A DNA stretch of 64,000 bases from JBCCEJ01 sp039030335. GTDB lineage: Bacteria > Pseudomonadota > Gammaproteobacteria > HK1. This document shows, one piece after another, positions 18,661 to 27,816 of this stretch. Where the stretch lies: the NCBI GenBank assembly GCA_039030335.1, contig JBCCEJ010000013.1, positions 22,116 to 86,115 of the forward strand. The letters are read 5' to 3'. Below the pieces are notes generated by a model. The model was not told where the DNA came from. It was given only the letters and a program-made list of their open reading frames with translations, and made no database searches. Within the stretch, counting starts at the first letter, position 1. Each line of letters starts with the position of its first letter. Made by a program: the position numbers and the translations under genes.

Positions 18661-19788
18661 CCAGGCAGTTTTCGAGACCCAACGCGCGTCCAGACCAGCT
18701 AGATTCGAAACCAGAGGGCGCCGACGTCGGCGGACGACAGTTGGACCGGATGCGACGCCCCAGTCCAGCGACCTGGCGCAAAAAAGGGCGCCAATCGACG
18801 CAAGCCGGCTGCCGTTCAGCCCGACGCCGACGGATGGATGCTCCCCGCTAAGCTGCCGTCAGACCTTGCGCCGCAGAACCTCGCACGGAAGAGCCCGACA
18901 CTAACCGGTGAGATCCACACGTGGCGCCCCCTAGAACCCGAAGACAGAGCGAAATAGCCTCTCGCCTGGCCAAGCGGCGCGCGATGCGGAAGGCAATTCG
19001 CAAACCCAGGTATCTGAGGCCGCACACCTGATTTCACCCCGATTCAGCCAGCAAGCACATGGTGCCACCAAAACGGGAGGCGATGACCTGAGGCCTGAGG
19101 ACCGTGCGCGTGTGCACCGGGAGCCAAAGGACTGCGAAGCCCGGGAACCGGAAAGCCAAGGACGCGACACTTGCGGATGGAAAGCCCGGACAGAGCTCAC
19201 CGTCGCGCGTCAAGCCATCGAACGAAGAGAAAGCTGACCAGAAAAGCACGAGTCCGGCTCCATGGGATTCAATTCCCAAATCCACCTGCCTCGATCTGCG
19301 GGCCAGTTCGCGAGGCGCGCAGCGGTCGCAACCGAGTTAATCCTAAGCGAGTACGGACCACCTATTCCTGACGCATGGCCTGACGCATAGAAACGTTGTC
19401 AGGGCGAATTCCAGCGGGCATGGCGCGTTGATCGCAGTTCAGACGCACCTCGATCACAAGCCTGAGCCCCATAAGGCAAGTCGGTCCGATCGCACGGCAT
19501 GAAGACTGCTCTACGAGCGATGTCAGTGGCTGGCCAGGGAACCATCCACAACTAGCGTAAAGCCACCTGGCGTGGCGTGCGTTTTGCGGCCCAATCCGCC
19601 GCCCGAAACGTCTGGCACGATCTCCTACTGCTTCGCTCTGCAGTCCGTCGGTTCCGGTTAGTCCATGCACGGCGTTCCGCGTCCGCGCCTGCCCGCCATG
19701 CGGCCTGCTGCGCCGGGCACCGCGACCTACGCACCTACGTACTCCCGCCGAGGACGGAGCGCAAGCTCCCCACTCGCAATCAACGCAC
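18661..19788. other. Gene-free 1.1-kb stretch
   Basis: No frame here shows a recognisable domain, signal peptide or Shine-Dalgarno site. Open frames on both strands are Arg/Ser-rich shadows of GC-rich DNA. Around 19520-19600 a few residues on the minus strand vaguely recall a transposase, but not well enough to call. The stretch ends at the terminator of the minus-strand PEP-CTERM gene. Confidence 0.5.
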
Positions 19789-19817
19789 AAAAAAACCCGC
19801 TGTCTCGCGACAGCGGG
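19789..19817 (-). terminator. Rho-independent terminator of the PEP-CTERM gene
   Basis: On the minus strand CCCGCTGTC (19817-19809) and GACAGCGGG (19804-19796) form a perfect 9-bp stem with a 4-base loop, followed by seven T residues (19795-19789). It lies about 70 bases after the stop of the PEP-CTERM gene. Confidence 0.92.
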
Positions 19818-19884
19818 CTTCCGGTTTCTTTGAAGTCTGCCAGCTTCGCGGCTGCCAGACTTCTCAGTCAATGCTACCCGAGAT

Positions 19885-20964
19885 TCAGGCGGCGCGGGAC
19901 TTGCGGCGACGCGCAGCGGCGCCAGCAGCGAAGAGACCCAGGCCAAGCACTGCCAGCGTCGAAGGCTCGGTGGAAACCGTCCGTGCGGTAGCCACCGTGC
20001 TTATCTGGAACGACAGGTTGTAAATCGTATCCGCTTGGAAGATGTCACCTGACCAGAAGTCGAAAGCCGAGGCGGTGGACGTGCAACCTGCAGCCGGCGG
20101 CGGAGCCGGGATGCTGCCACCAGCATGTTGGCAGTTGTAGATCGGACCATCACCAGGCGTTGCCGGGGCCGGCGCCGTGGACGACGGGAACGGCTCTGTA
20201 CCCGAGACCGGTGAACCAGGCCACGTGAACGTCTCAGCAGACGCATTGCCAATTGGCGTTGCCTGAATCGTAAACGTGGTTGACGCTGTCGCAGTATCCG
20301 CGCCCGGGCCCAGCGCCCGCATGAAGGTGGTCAGCAGCGCATCATACTGAATGTTCAGCGCCCAGTTGGAATTCACGCCTTCTTCAACTAAACCGCCGTT
20401 CGCCGGGGTTTCAAACTCGAAATCCCACCGCATTACGCTACCTGAGGTGTTGGTGCGTGAACGGCCCGTGCCGAACGACTGCGCTTCCGATACAGACTCG
20501 AAGGACACGCCGGCACCGCCGAGCCCAGTGCTGTTGAAGCGCGCGTCCGAGCGGGCGAAGGCACCTTCACCGATGTCAGGGGTGAAGACGTCGGCAGTAG
20601 CCGGCCCGAAAGCGTTTTCCGGCGGGCATGAGAATGTGCCGCCGTCAGTCACACAGGACTGGTCGACGTCGTTGTTCGCGCCGGTCGCATCGTGGTCGTC
20701 ATCCTGGTCCGTGATGGCCGTACCTTCAATGTCAGCATCAGTGAACGATTCAAAGGTGAAGCCAGTACGCACCGTCGTGAACACTTCGTTGATGGACTGT
20801 CCGGACGTGGAACTAGAACCTTCATCTGGAACCAGGAACACCTTGAGGTTGTTCACCGAGAGCAGGGAGAAGGCGTACGCCAAATCAGCGTGGGCAGACT
20901 GAGCCGTTCCGAGGGCCAGTGCACCGCTGATCGAAGCTGCGATAAGCGATTTGCGAAGTTGCAT
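19885..20964 (-). CDS. PEP-CTERM sorting domain-containing secreted protein
   Basis: 359 residues from the second ATG at 20964; AGAGG lies nine bases upstream, whereas the Met at 20973 directly abuts the AGAGG. An N-terminal signal peptide (LIAASISGALALGTAQSAHA) leads into a low-complexity Asp/Ser/Thr-rich extracellular domain with no recognised fold. The C-terminus is a PEP-CTERM tail: EPSTLAVLGLGLFAAGAAA followed by RRRKSRAA. The motif reads TEPS rather than the usual VPEPS, so the proline of the first position is replaced. Exosortase would remove the tail during surface sorting. A sigma-54 promoter lies upstream and an intrinsic terminator downstream, so it is a monocistronic unit. Confidence 0.88.
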   Translation of the reverse strand: MQLRKSLIAASISGALALGTAQSAHADLAYAFSLLSVNNLKVFLVPDEGSSSTSGQSINEVFTTVRTGFTFESFTDADIEGTAITDQDDDHDATGANNDVDQSCVTDGGTFSCPPENAFGPATADVFTPDIGEGAFARSDARFNSTGLGGAGVSFESVSEAQSFGTGRSRTNTSGSVMRWDFEFETPANGGLVEEGVNSNWALNIQYDALLTTFMRALGPGADTATASTTFTIQATPIGNASAETFTWPGSPVSGTEPFPSSTAPAPATPGDGPIYNCQHAGGSIPAPPPAAGCTSTASAFDFWSGDIFQADTIYNLSFQISTVATARTVSTEPSTLAVLGLGLFAAGAAARRRKSRAA

Positions 20965-21039
20965 TTTTGTCATCCTCTAATTCGAGAAGGCCAGTCTGGC
21001 CGCGATTCCGCGGTCATTTCATTTGTCGACCAACATGAT

Positions 21040-21054
21040 GCAACCGTTGTGCCA
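21040..21054 (-). promoter_or_regulatory. Sigma-54 (RpoN) promoter for the PEP-CTERM gene
   Basis: On the minus strand TGGCAC (21054-21049) and TTGC (21043-21040) are separated by five bases, matching the consensus TGGCACRNNNNTTGC at every defined position, including the invariant GG and GC dinucleotides at -24 and -12. Transcription would start near 21028, leaving a 5' leader of about 65 bases. PEP-CTERM systems are known to be paired with PrsK/PrsR, a sensor kinase and sigma-54 activator. Any activator-binding site would be within the 300 bases upstream; none was pinned down. Confidence 0.85.
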
Positions 21055-21344
21055 ACTTTTATTTGATCGCTAAAGATCAAGGGGTTAGGCGATCTCGTCC
21101 AACGCTCCAACTATCCCAAAAGCAGGATCTGTAAAGTTTTCCGACAGGTAGGAGCCAACCATTCGCACATCCTTTGACGGGGTTCACAACCTGTGAACTG
21201 GCAACAAACATAATTGCATTAAAAACAATGGTTTACGCGAACGTAAAACATTCCGACAGCAAACTGATTTTTCATTTCTGGCGGTAGCGCGAAGCGCAGG
21301 GCAGCACCGGTGATGGCGTGAGATGTCCACGATAGGCAGGGGGG

Positions 21345-22136
21345 TCAAGCGGACTGCTTCCGCCACCGCACCGGGTTCGTCAAAGTGCCGATACCGCTGA
21401 TCTCGATGTCTACGACATCGCCGTCCGCCAGATTCTTGGCATGTCCGTCCGTCCCCATCCACAAGATGTCGCCGGGGCGGAGAGTCATGTAGCGGGAGAT
21501 CGCGACCAGGTAATCGACCACACCGAAGATCATGTCGTTGGTGGCAAAGTCGATCTGCAGCTCACCGTTGACGGAAACCCGCGTGCGGGCTGCAGCGAGG
21601 TCAAGGTCGGTCTCGATCCACGGTCCCATCGGCTTGAAAGTGTCGGCGTTCTTGGCGCGCCACAGGGTCCGGTCACTGGCTTGCCACGTGCGTTCACTGA
21701 CATCGTTGCCGATCGTGAAGCCGAGCAGGCAATCCAGCGCGTTGTCCGGTGTGAGCCCCCGCGCCTCGCGCCCGACCACACAAACGAGCTCCCCCTCGTA
21801 CTGCACCTTCTCGGAGGCATCGGGCGGCACGACGATCGGCTGAAGATGCCCGGTCAGCGCATTGTTCGCGCGATAGCCCACGTCGGGCTGCGTCGGAAAC
21901 ACCGGCTCCACACCGCGCATGCGCGCATGCATCTCTATATGCGGCCGGTAGTTGAGTCCAACACAGTAGAAAGTACTCGGCACCACCGGGCACAGCCACT
22001 CGGCATCGGCGACTGCGACCACTTGCCCGGTCTCTTCGTAGCCCGTGAACGGCGAGCCTTCGACGAGATGAAGCACTTCATCTCGTACCGATGCGTAGAC
22101 CGGTGTCCCATCCACAACAATTCGCGCCCACCGCAT
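21345..22136 (-). CDS. Fumarylacetoacetate hydrolase family protein
   Basis: 263 residues. The FAH C-terminal catalytic domain is visible: FYCVGLNYRPHIEMHARMRG, YEGELVCVVGREARGL (metal-binding Glu), GFTIGNDVSERTWQ, DTFKPMGPWIETD and LRPGDILWMGTDG. Such enzymes hydrolyse or hydrate C-C bonds of 2-oxo acids in aromatic or sugar catabolism, using Mg2+. It is downstream of an Ldh-type dehydrogenase, three bases from its stop, so the two are one operon, fitting oxidation of a 2-hydroxy acid followed by cleavage of the 2-oxo acid. Confidence 0.9.
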   Translation of the reverse strand: MRWARIVVDGTPVYASVRDEVLHLVEGSPFTGYEETGQVVAVADAEWLCPVVPSTFYCVGLNYRPHIEMHARMRGVEPVFPTQPDVGYRANNALTGHLQPIVVPPDASEKVQYEGELVCVVGREARGLTPDNALDCLLGFTIGNDVSERTWQASDRTLWRAKNADTFKPMGPWIETDLDLAAARTRVSVNGELQIDFATNDMIFGVVDYLVAISRYMTLRPGDILWMGTDGHAKNLADGDVVDIEISGIGTLTNPVRWRKQSA

Positions 22137-22139
22137 AAC

Positions 22140-23267
22140 TCAGACACTCCCAGGAAGAATGAACGCTGCACCGCAACCGGCGGCCACCTCGGCGATCTCG
22201 GCATGGAGCTTCGGGACCATCGGGACTCCGTCGCGAGCCCGTGCCGGGTAAGACGCATGCTCCGGGTCACCCGGTACCAGCACCGGTACGTCCGGATCGG
22301 CGCTCGGCGTCGCGTGGAGCATATCGATCAGGCGATCGAGGCGCTGCTCAAATGCGCCTTCGAGCCCGAAGCGGCGCGGATCGATAGCCAGCATGAAATG
22401 GCCGATATTCAGATGCTCGCCCGGCTGCCACCGCTCGGTGTCGTGCCCGCCGACGTGCCCGTCGGTCAGGATGCTCGACAGCACCTCCACCATCATCGCG
22501 AGGCCATAACCCTTGTGTGAACCCAGTTCCCGGGTGCCGCCGAGCGGGGTCAGGCGTTTTGGCTTCGACGCGTAAGCGGCAGTCGCGTCATGCTCGGGCT
22601 GGCCTTGCGCATCAACCGCCCACCCGGTCGGCAGAGGCTTGCCCGCGCGACGGGCGATATTGACCTTACCGACCGCCACCGTACTGGTTGCCATATCCAG
22701 CAGAAATGGCGGATGACTGGCGGCGGGCGCCGCGAACGCGATCGGGTTGGTGCTGTAACGAGGCTCGCGCGCGAAGGTCGGGACGACGGCGCGCTGCGAG
22801 GTGCCGGTCGTCGACATACCGAGCAAGCCCCGCTCCGAAGCCATCGTGGCGTACACCCCGGCCGCGCCGTAGTGCCCGGAGCGCCGCACCGTTACCACCC
22901 CAACACCGAATTGTTCAGCCTTGTCACACGCGAGCTGCATCGCCTGAGTGGCCGGCACGTGCCCCATGGCGTTGTCGGCGTCGATCATCGCAGTCGCCTG
23001 CGCGTCTTCGACGACCTGTATATCCGGCTGCATGTTCAGCATCCCGCTGCGCCGGCGCTGATCGTAGGTCGGGAACATCCCGACCCCGTGCGAGTCGATA
23101 CCCCGGAGATCGGACTCGTGCATGCGCGCGGCGATGATCTCGACGTGGTCCGGGGGCGCGCCCCAGGCCGACAGAATGAGCCGCGTCTGCTCCAGCAGCA
23201 CATCTGACGGTACGACGATGTAATCTTCCGTGGAGGTGGGCGAGGCGGCGGCTTCGGTCGCTGTCAT
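22140..23267 (-). CDS. Ldh family (malate/L-lactate dehydrogenase type) oxidoreductase
   Basis: 375 residues. It has the Rossmann-free NAD-dependent Ldh2/YbiC fold blocks: DLRGIDSHGVGMFPTYDQRR (residues about 53-72), IDADNAMGHVPATQAMQLAC, VVTVRRSGHYGAAGVYATMA (catalytic His), NPIAFAAPAASHPPFLLDMA and GSHKGYGLAMMVEVLSSILT. The family oxidises 2-hydroxy acids such as malate, ureidoglycolate or sulfolactate. The partner gene is the FAH-family hydrolase. Start at 23267 is preceded by no clear Shine-Dalgarno but the N-terminus is conserved from DYIVVPSDVLL. Confidence 0.9.
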   Translation of the reverse strand: MTATEAAASPTSTEDYIVVPSDVLLEQTRLILSAWGAPPDHVEIIAARMHESDLRGIDSHGVGMFPTYDQRRRSGMLNMQPDIQVVEDAQATAMIDADNAMGHVPATQAMQLACDKAEQFGVGVVTVRRSGHYGAAGVYATMASERGLLGMSTTGTSQRAVVPTFAREPRYSTNPIAFAAPAASHPPFLLDMATSTVAVGKVNIARRAGKPLPTGWAVDAQGQPEHDATAAYASKPKRLTPLGGTRELGSHKGYGLAMMVEVLSSILTDGHVGGHDTERWQPGEHLNIGHFMLAIDPRRFGLEGAFEQRLDRLIDMLHATPSADPDVPVLVPGDPEHASYPARARDGVPMVPKLHAEIAEVAAGCGAAFILPGSV

Positions 23268-23392
23268 GAGGGGATAACCTGAGCTTGTGTTGCGTTTACT
23301 TTAGCGCAGGCGTCGAGGCAAACCCGCAGGTGCCGCCCGGCTGGGGGTACTCCCGGCGGCCCGAACGCAACCCAGGACTGAAAAGGAAAACC

Positions 23393-23791
23393 ATGACGGA
23401 CTCCGCAGATTCCTCTCCAGAACAGGCTGCTCGCGCCGTGCTCCATGGATTCATGGAAGCATTCAACGCCGAAGATGCCGACGCGATGCGAAGCCGGTGG
23501 TTCCACTTCCCGCACGTGCGCTTCCACAGCGGCCAGGTGTCGGTAATGGAGCGGCCCGAAGATCTCTACCTGTTTGTGTGGACGCGCGAAGGCCAGGCCC
23601 GCGACTGGCATCACACGGCCTGGGATTACATCGAGACCATCGATGCGGGCGAAGATAAAGTCCACTTCCGCGTGCAGTTCACGCGCTTCCGGGCTGACGG
23701 CAGCGCCATCGGCAACTATCGCTCGCTCTACATCGTGACGCTAATAGACGGGCGGTGGGGTATCCAGTCTCGATCGAGCTGGGCGGCCTGA
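23393..23791 (+). CDS. NTF2-like (SnoaL-fold) protein
   Basis: 132 residues from ATG 23393 with AAGGAAAA upstream. The region AARAVLHGFMEAFNAEDADA, then WFHFPHVRFHSGQVSVM and a C-terminal YRSLYIVTLIDGRWGIQSRS is the cone-shaped NTF2-like fold, found in small isomerases, hydrolases and binding proteins. No catalytic set can be assigned. It diverges from the Ldh-type gene by 125 bases and is convergent with the PhyH gene, suggesting a shared catabolic role only by proximity. Confidence 0.72.
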   Translation: MTDSADSSPEQAARAVLHGFMEAFNAEDADAMRSRWFHFPHVRFHSGQVSVMERPEDLYLFVWTREGQARDWHHTAWDYIETIDAGEDKVHFRVQFTRFRADGSAIGNYRSLYIVTLIDGRWGIQSRSSWAA

Positions 23792-23834
23792 CCGCATACG
23801 GTGTCGAGCGCGGTCGGCAACGCCGCGTCCGCAC

Positions 23835-24650
23835 CTAGCCGTTGCCGAAGTGCCCCGCCGCGAAGTCGTTGCGGCCGCTGACATCCCGCCCGCGAAGCAG
23901 CCACAACGGCCTGGACGAATAGTCCACGACCAGCTCGCTGGCATCCGGCGTGACGTGAGAGCGATCCCAATAGGAGGTGGCCGGCATGTAGCGGACCGCC
24001 AGACCGCTTCGCCTGCGGTCGGAACAGTTGGGCTCTGAACCGTGAATCATGTAAACGTCGTGTAGCGACATCTGACCCGCTTCGAGTTCGACGTCGACCA
24101 CGTTGTCTGCGTCGTAAGCGTCGCTGACGATCTGTTCCGACAACGCCACGTGGCCGGTCTCGGTGGTGTGCCCGAACAGCTCGCGGTTGCGATGCGAACC
24201 GGGCACGACGCGAAGACAGCCGTTCTCGCGATCGCTGTCTTCCAGCGCAATCCACACCGTGCACGTCGCGAGCGGGCGGATCGGCCAGTAGTGGCCGTCC
24301 TGATGCATCGGTACGCGCATGCCGTCGGCTGGCGGCTTACAGAACATCGCGCAGCCCCAGAGGATGATGTCCGGCCCCAGTACGCCCTCGACGACGTCGA
24401 GCAGCGCTTCGCTTGAGGCCAGATCCAGAAACTGCCGGTCACCGCGGGTGCCTTCGGCGTTGGCCGAACCGTCCGGCGTTTCAACGTGCACCGAGATCAA
24501 CTGCTCCGGGCGCACCCCCGGATTCTCTGCGATCAGCCGGTCCAACGCGGCCCGCAGCGCGGCGATGCGATCGGCTGGCACACGGTACTCGGGTATCAGG
24601 TATCCGCGCTCGTGGTAGCTGGCGATTTCACTGTCATTCAAGATTGACAT
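23835..24650 (-). CDS. Phytanoyl-CoA dioxygenase (PhyH) family protein
   Basis: 271 residues from ATG 24650. The Fe(II)/2-oxoglutarate dioxygenase signature is visible: VPMHQDGHYWPI gives the HxD pair, SLHDVYMIHGSEPNCSDRRR gives the distal His and the 2-oxoglutarate Arg. ALEDSDRENGCLRVVPGSHR is the PhyH hallmark. PhyH enzymes hydroxylate lipids or other small molecules. The Met at 24686 would add 12 residues without support. The start is read toward a divergent DMT transporter, 87 bases away. Confidence 0.88.
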   Translation of the reverse strand: MSILNDSEIASYHERGYLIPEYRVPADRIAALRAALDRLIAENPGVRPEQLISVHVETPDGSANAEGTRGDRQFLDLASSEALLDVVEGVLGPDIILWGCAMFCKPPADGMRVPMHQDGHYWPIRPLATCTVWIALEDSDRENGCLRVVPGSHRNRELFGHTTETGHVALSEQIVSDAYDADNVVDVELEAGQMSLHDVYMIHGSEPNCSDRRRSGLAVRYMPATSYWDRSHVTPDASELVVDYSSRPLWLLRGRDVSGRNDFAAGHFGNG

Positions 24651-24737
24651 CAGGCGGCACTCGACAGGTTTCCGGTCGACGCCCAATATTGCCAGATTCG
24701 GTCTGTGAGCACCGGCCCCGGGGAGAGATGTGCCGAC

Positions 24738-25709
24738 GTGACGATGCTGTGGCGTGCGTGGCTTGCATTGGACCCGAACTTACGCGGTATCACCTGCGTG
24801 GTCGCGGGAATGCTCATATTCACCGCGCAGGACGCGGCCATCAAATACATGAGCGTTACCTACCCGCTGCACGAGATCGTCTTCGGACGGAGCATCGTGG
24901 CCGTTGCGCTGACCCTGCTGGCCGCCCGGCTGACGCTCGGCTGGCGGGCACTTAGAACGACGCGGCCGCTCTGGCACGTGTTCCGGGCCACGCTGCTCGT
25001 CACGATGAACCTGTGCTACTTCGTAGCGCTCGCCAGCATGCCGATCGCCGAAGCTGCCGGCATCTTCTTTGTCGCGCCACTGCTCATCACGGTCCTGTCT
25101 GTACCGGTGCTTGGCGAGCGCCTCGGTGCCCGCCGCACCACGGCCGTCGTCGTCGGGTTTGCAGGCATGCTGATGATCGTGCGCCCCGGATCTGGCGTGT
25201 TCGAAAGCGTCGCACTGTTGCCTTTACTGGCCGCGGTGGCCTACGCCTCCATGCAACTGTCGACGCGTTTCATGGGCCGCACGGAGACGGCGCTCGTGAT
25301 GGCCTTCTACGCCCAGTGCACCTTCATCGTCGTCAGTCTCGGCTTCGGCGTGGTGGCTGGCGATGGGAGCTATCTCGACTCACCGCACCCGTCGGCCGCA
25401 TTCCTGTTGCGGGCATGGGTCGTGCCAGACACTGAGGGCGTGTTGCTGATGCTCGGCTGTGGCCTCAGCGTCGGCGTCGGAGCGCTGCTCCTGAGTGAGG
25501 CCTACCGGATCGCCGCCCCAGCCACACTGTCGCCGTTCGAATATGTCGCACTGCCGGCCGCGATCGTCTGGGGTTTCATCGTGTTCGGGCAGTTGCCCGA
25601 CAGGCTCGCCTTCGTCGGTATCGCACTTATCGGCACCAGCGGGCTTTACGTATTCTTCCGCGAGCGCCATCTCGCACGGCTCCGCGCGGATTCGGACGCC
25701 AGTGCCTGA
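24738..25709 (+). CDS. DMT superfamily (EamA) permease
   Basis: About 323 residues from GTG 24738, which is preceded by GGGGAGAG; an earlier GTG at 24705 lacks a site. Ten hydrophobic helices form two EamA repeats: GITCVVAGMLIFTAQDAAIK and LMLGCGLSVGVGALLLSEAY. Blocks MPIAEAAGIFFVAPLLITVL and GERLGARRTTAVVVGFAGML are typical of the RhtA/YdcZ-like exporters of amino acids or metabolites. The substrate is unknown. The C-terminus ends in a short charged tail. It is convergent with a small secreted protein 22 bases downstream. Confidence 0.88.
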   Translation: MTMLWRAWLALDPNLRGITCVVAGMLIFTAQDAAIKYMSVTYPLHEIVFGRSIVAVALTLLAARLTLGWRALRTTRPLWHVFRATLLVTMNLCYFVALASMPIAEAAGIFFVAPLLITVLSVPVLGERLGARRTTAVVVGFAGMLMIVRPGSGVFESVALLPLLAAVAYASMQLSTRFMGRTETALVMAFYAQCTFIVVSLGFGVVAGDGSYLDSPHPSAAFLLRAWVVPDTEGVLLMLGCGLSVGVGALLLSEAYRIAAPATLSPFEYVALPAAIVWGFIVFGQLPDRLAFVGIALIGTSGLYVFFRERHLARLRADSDASA

Positions 25710-25731
25710 AGCAGCTGCGCGACTTGCTGGT

Positions 25732-26064
25732 TCAGCAGCCGGCGTTAGCCCCACGATAAAAGAGATAGTTCGGCGGCGTTCCGTAATGCACCAGCGTGCA
25801 TTCTTCATACGTCGCCAGGACTTCGAAGAAGTGGTAGCCCGAACATTCCTTGACGTACACCACCGCGGTAGATGATTCCTGCGGCTCCGGAGCGCCGCCC
25901 CGGTAGCTCCAGTGAATGTCGAGACGCTCCACCGTCTGCCCGAGTTCTGCTGTCACATAACTTCGCAGCTGGTCTTCGCACACCATATACGACGGTTCAT
26001 CCGCACCCGTCGCCGCCGCCACCATAATGGCTATGGCCCCCGCCGCGCTCGCTACCGCCCGCAT
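25732..26064 (-). CDS. Small secreted protein of unknown function
   Basis: 110 residues from ATG 26064 with AAGGTGAG just upstream. Residues 1-20 form a signal peptide (MRAVASAAGAIAIMVAAATG). The mature part has four Cys (29, 74, 89, 110), which could form two disulfides, and aromatic-rich segments ECSGYHFFEVLATYEECTLV and HYGTPPNYLFYRGA. I do not recognise a family. It probably works in the periplasm. A longer frame to 26409 exists but its N-terminal part is Arg/Ser-rich shadow. Confidence 0.65.
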   Translation of the reverse strand: MRAVASAAGAIAIMVAAATGADEPSYMVCEDQLRSYVTAELGQTVERLDIHWSYRGGAPEPQESSTAVVYVKECSGYHFFEVLATYEECTLVHYGTPPNYLFYRGANAGC

Positions 26065-26369
26065 ACGCTCACCTTGAATTAAATGACGCCGTATGGTCTC
26101 ACAGACCTCAGGGGACTGATGGAGTTCAACCGTGCGAGCCTCCATCGGCCGATGCCTCCCGCGCCGTCCGGGATGGCCGAGCAGCCGCCAAAACCAGGAG
26201 ACTCGTCCGGATTCGGGCTGCCGTGGTAGTCTCCCGCCGTGGCCCGCGGCTGGCGCGACACGCCGGCTCCAGAGGCCCGTGCGCTGCACCGTCCGGTCAA
26301 GCGAACGAGTCAATAACCGACCGGCCCTGCATCCGTGAACGCCGGTACAACAAAGTGGGGAAACACCCG

Positions 26370-27509
26370 ATGAAATCGAGCATGTTCTCGCGCGTGTGCG
26401 CGACGCCAATCGCCAAAGCCGTGTGGGCTGGCGTTCTGGCTGGTGCCGTAAGCCTGCCCGTCAGCGCTGCCGGTCCGGTCAACATCCGTCTTGCGTCCGA
26501 CACCGCCGGTCCGCCGCACCCGGCCGGTATCGCCATGGAGATTTTCAAAGACCGCGTCAAAGAAGAGCTCCCGGGCTCCGAAGTCCGCATCTATGTGCGT
26601 TCGGCTCTGTACAAGATTCCGGAAGCCGTGGAAGCCATGACCGAGGGCAACCTGGAAATGGCCTGGGGCCAGTTCGGGAAGACCGCACAGGTCGACCCCT
26701 ACATGAGCGTCGTGGTCGGTCCGATGCTGCTGACGACCGCCGGTGCGATCAACGATCTCGATAACTTCGACACCTACAAAATGCTGGCGAAGCGCTTCAA
26801 CGACATTCACGAAGTGAAAGTCTTTGGCTCCGCGCACCTCAGCTTCTACATGGGCGCTGGCTCTGGCTCACGCCTGCTGCAGCCGGCGGACTTCAAGGGC
26901 AAGAAGATACGTTCGATGGGACCAGCCGAAAACGCCATGCTGAGCGCATTCGGTGCGAACCCGACGACGATGGCCTTCGGGGATGTGCCGCCGGCACTCG
27001 AAACGGGCGTCATCGACGGCCTGCTGACGAGCCTCGGCGGCTTCAACGTCGTGAAAGAACAGGCTCCGTTCTTCACGGTCGCCGGCATCAATGGCATCGT
27101 CGGTGACTACTACTGGCTCGGCGCGTCCAACAAGTGGTGGAACTCGCTCGACGCTGACCAGCAGCGCATCATCGGTGACATCATCGTCAAGGAAGTATTG
27201 CCGTGGCAGAAGAAAGCCAACTTCTGCAACGACAAGCGCCTCGTCGATAAGTACGGCACAACCGACCCGTCGAAGCCTGGCATCTACGTCATGGACGCCG
27301 ATCAGGCATCCGCGCTTGCAAAGCAGCTGGGCAATGCCACGTCGGACTGGATCAAAGCCAACACCCCCGGTGGAGCTGACCAGTGGGTCGACAAATTCGC
27401 TAGCGAAGCGAAGGCCGCCGTCGCCAAGAACCCAGCTGGTTCAAACTGGCTCGAGTCGACCGACTGCGCAGCGATGGAACCGATTTTCCAGAAGTACACG
27501 AAGAAGTAG
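26370..27509 (+). CDS. TRAP transporter solute-binding protein (DctP family)
   Basis: 379 residues from ATG 26370, with GGGG upstream. Signal peptide: AVWAGVLAGAVSLPVSAAGP. The DctP fold shows AIAMEIFKDRVKEE-like pattern, AMTEGNLEMAWGQFG, the conserved Arg/Met block LQPADFKGKKIRSMGPAENA, and ALETGVIDGLLTSLGGFNVV. TRAP binding proteins capture organic acids in the periplasm and pass them to a DctQM membrane complex, driven by Na+ gradients. No dctQ or dctM gene is adjacent, so it is an orphan. Two Cys near the C-terminus (NFCNDK and STDCAAM) could form a disulfide. A GC-rich hairpin follows. Confidence 0.88.
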   Translation: MKSSMFSRVCATPIAKAVWAGVLAGAVSLPVSAAGPVNIRLASDTAGPPHPAGIAMEIFKDRVKEELPGSEVRIYVRSALYKIPEAVEAMTEGNLEMAWGQFGKTAQVDPYMSVVVGPMLLTTAGAINDLDNFDTYKMLAKRFNDIHEVKVFGSAHLSFYMGAGSGSRLLQPADFKGKKIRSMGPAENAMLSAFGANPTTMAFGDVPPALETGVIDGLLTSLGGFNVVKEQAPFFTVAGINGIVGDYYWLGASNKWWNSLDADQQRIIGDIIVKEVLPWQKKANFCNDKRLVDKYGTTDPSKPGIYVMDADQASALAKQLGNATSDWIKANTPGGADQWVDKFASEAKAAVAKNPAGSNWLESTDCAAMEPIFQKYTKK

Positions 27510-27552
27510 TCGTTCCGGCGCGCGCACGCGTGCCAGAAGCCTCTCGATGAGC

Positions 27553-27573
27553 GGGGCCCGCGGTGCGGGCCCC
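27553..27573 (+). terminator. Hairpin after the TRAP binding-protein gene
   Basis: GGGGCCCGC (27553-27561) and GCGGGCCCC (27565-27573) form a perfect 9-bp stem with loop GGT, 44 bases after the stop. It is followed by AATCTTAAC, a weak U-tract, so termination is likely but perhaps partial. Confidence 0.65.
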
Positions 27574-27816
27574 AATCTTAACTGACCGGAAATCGCCAGT
27601 AGCAGCGGCCCTCCAGCGCTGACCTGCGATGGTCGCAAGTGCTGGTGCGGCGCCCCGGCGTTCTGGCGCGCTGGCAACTTCGTGCCGGTTCCCACACGCC
27701 GCCCGCTGACGGCTTCCAGGACACGGCCGACCACCTCGTATTCGTTGCCCGGCACCGCGGCTCAGGCAGCTGTGCGGCGCGCGAAGCATTCGTCTGCGCA
27801 ACAAGGCAGGGACAGC

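Noticed and set aside
19362..19946. 194-codon minus-strand open frame
   Set aside because: It contains the intrinsic terminator of the PEP-CTERM gene and overlaps that gene's 3' end; no motif.
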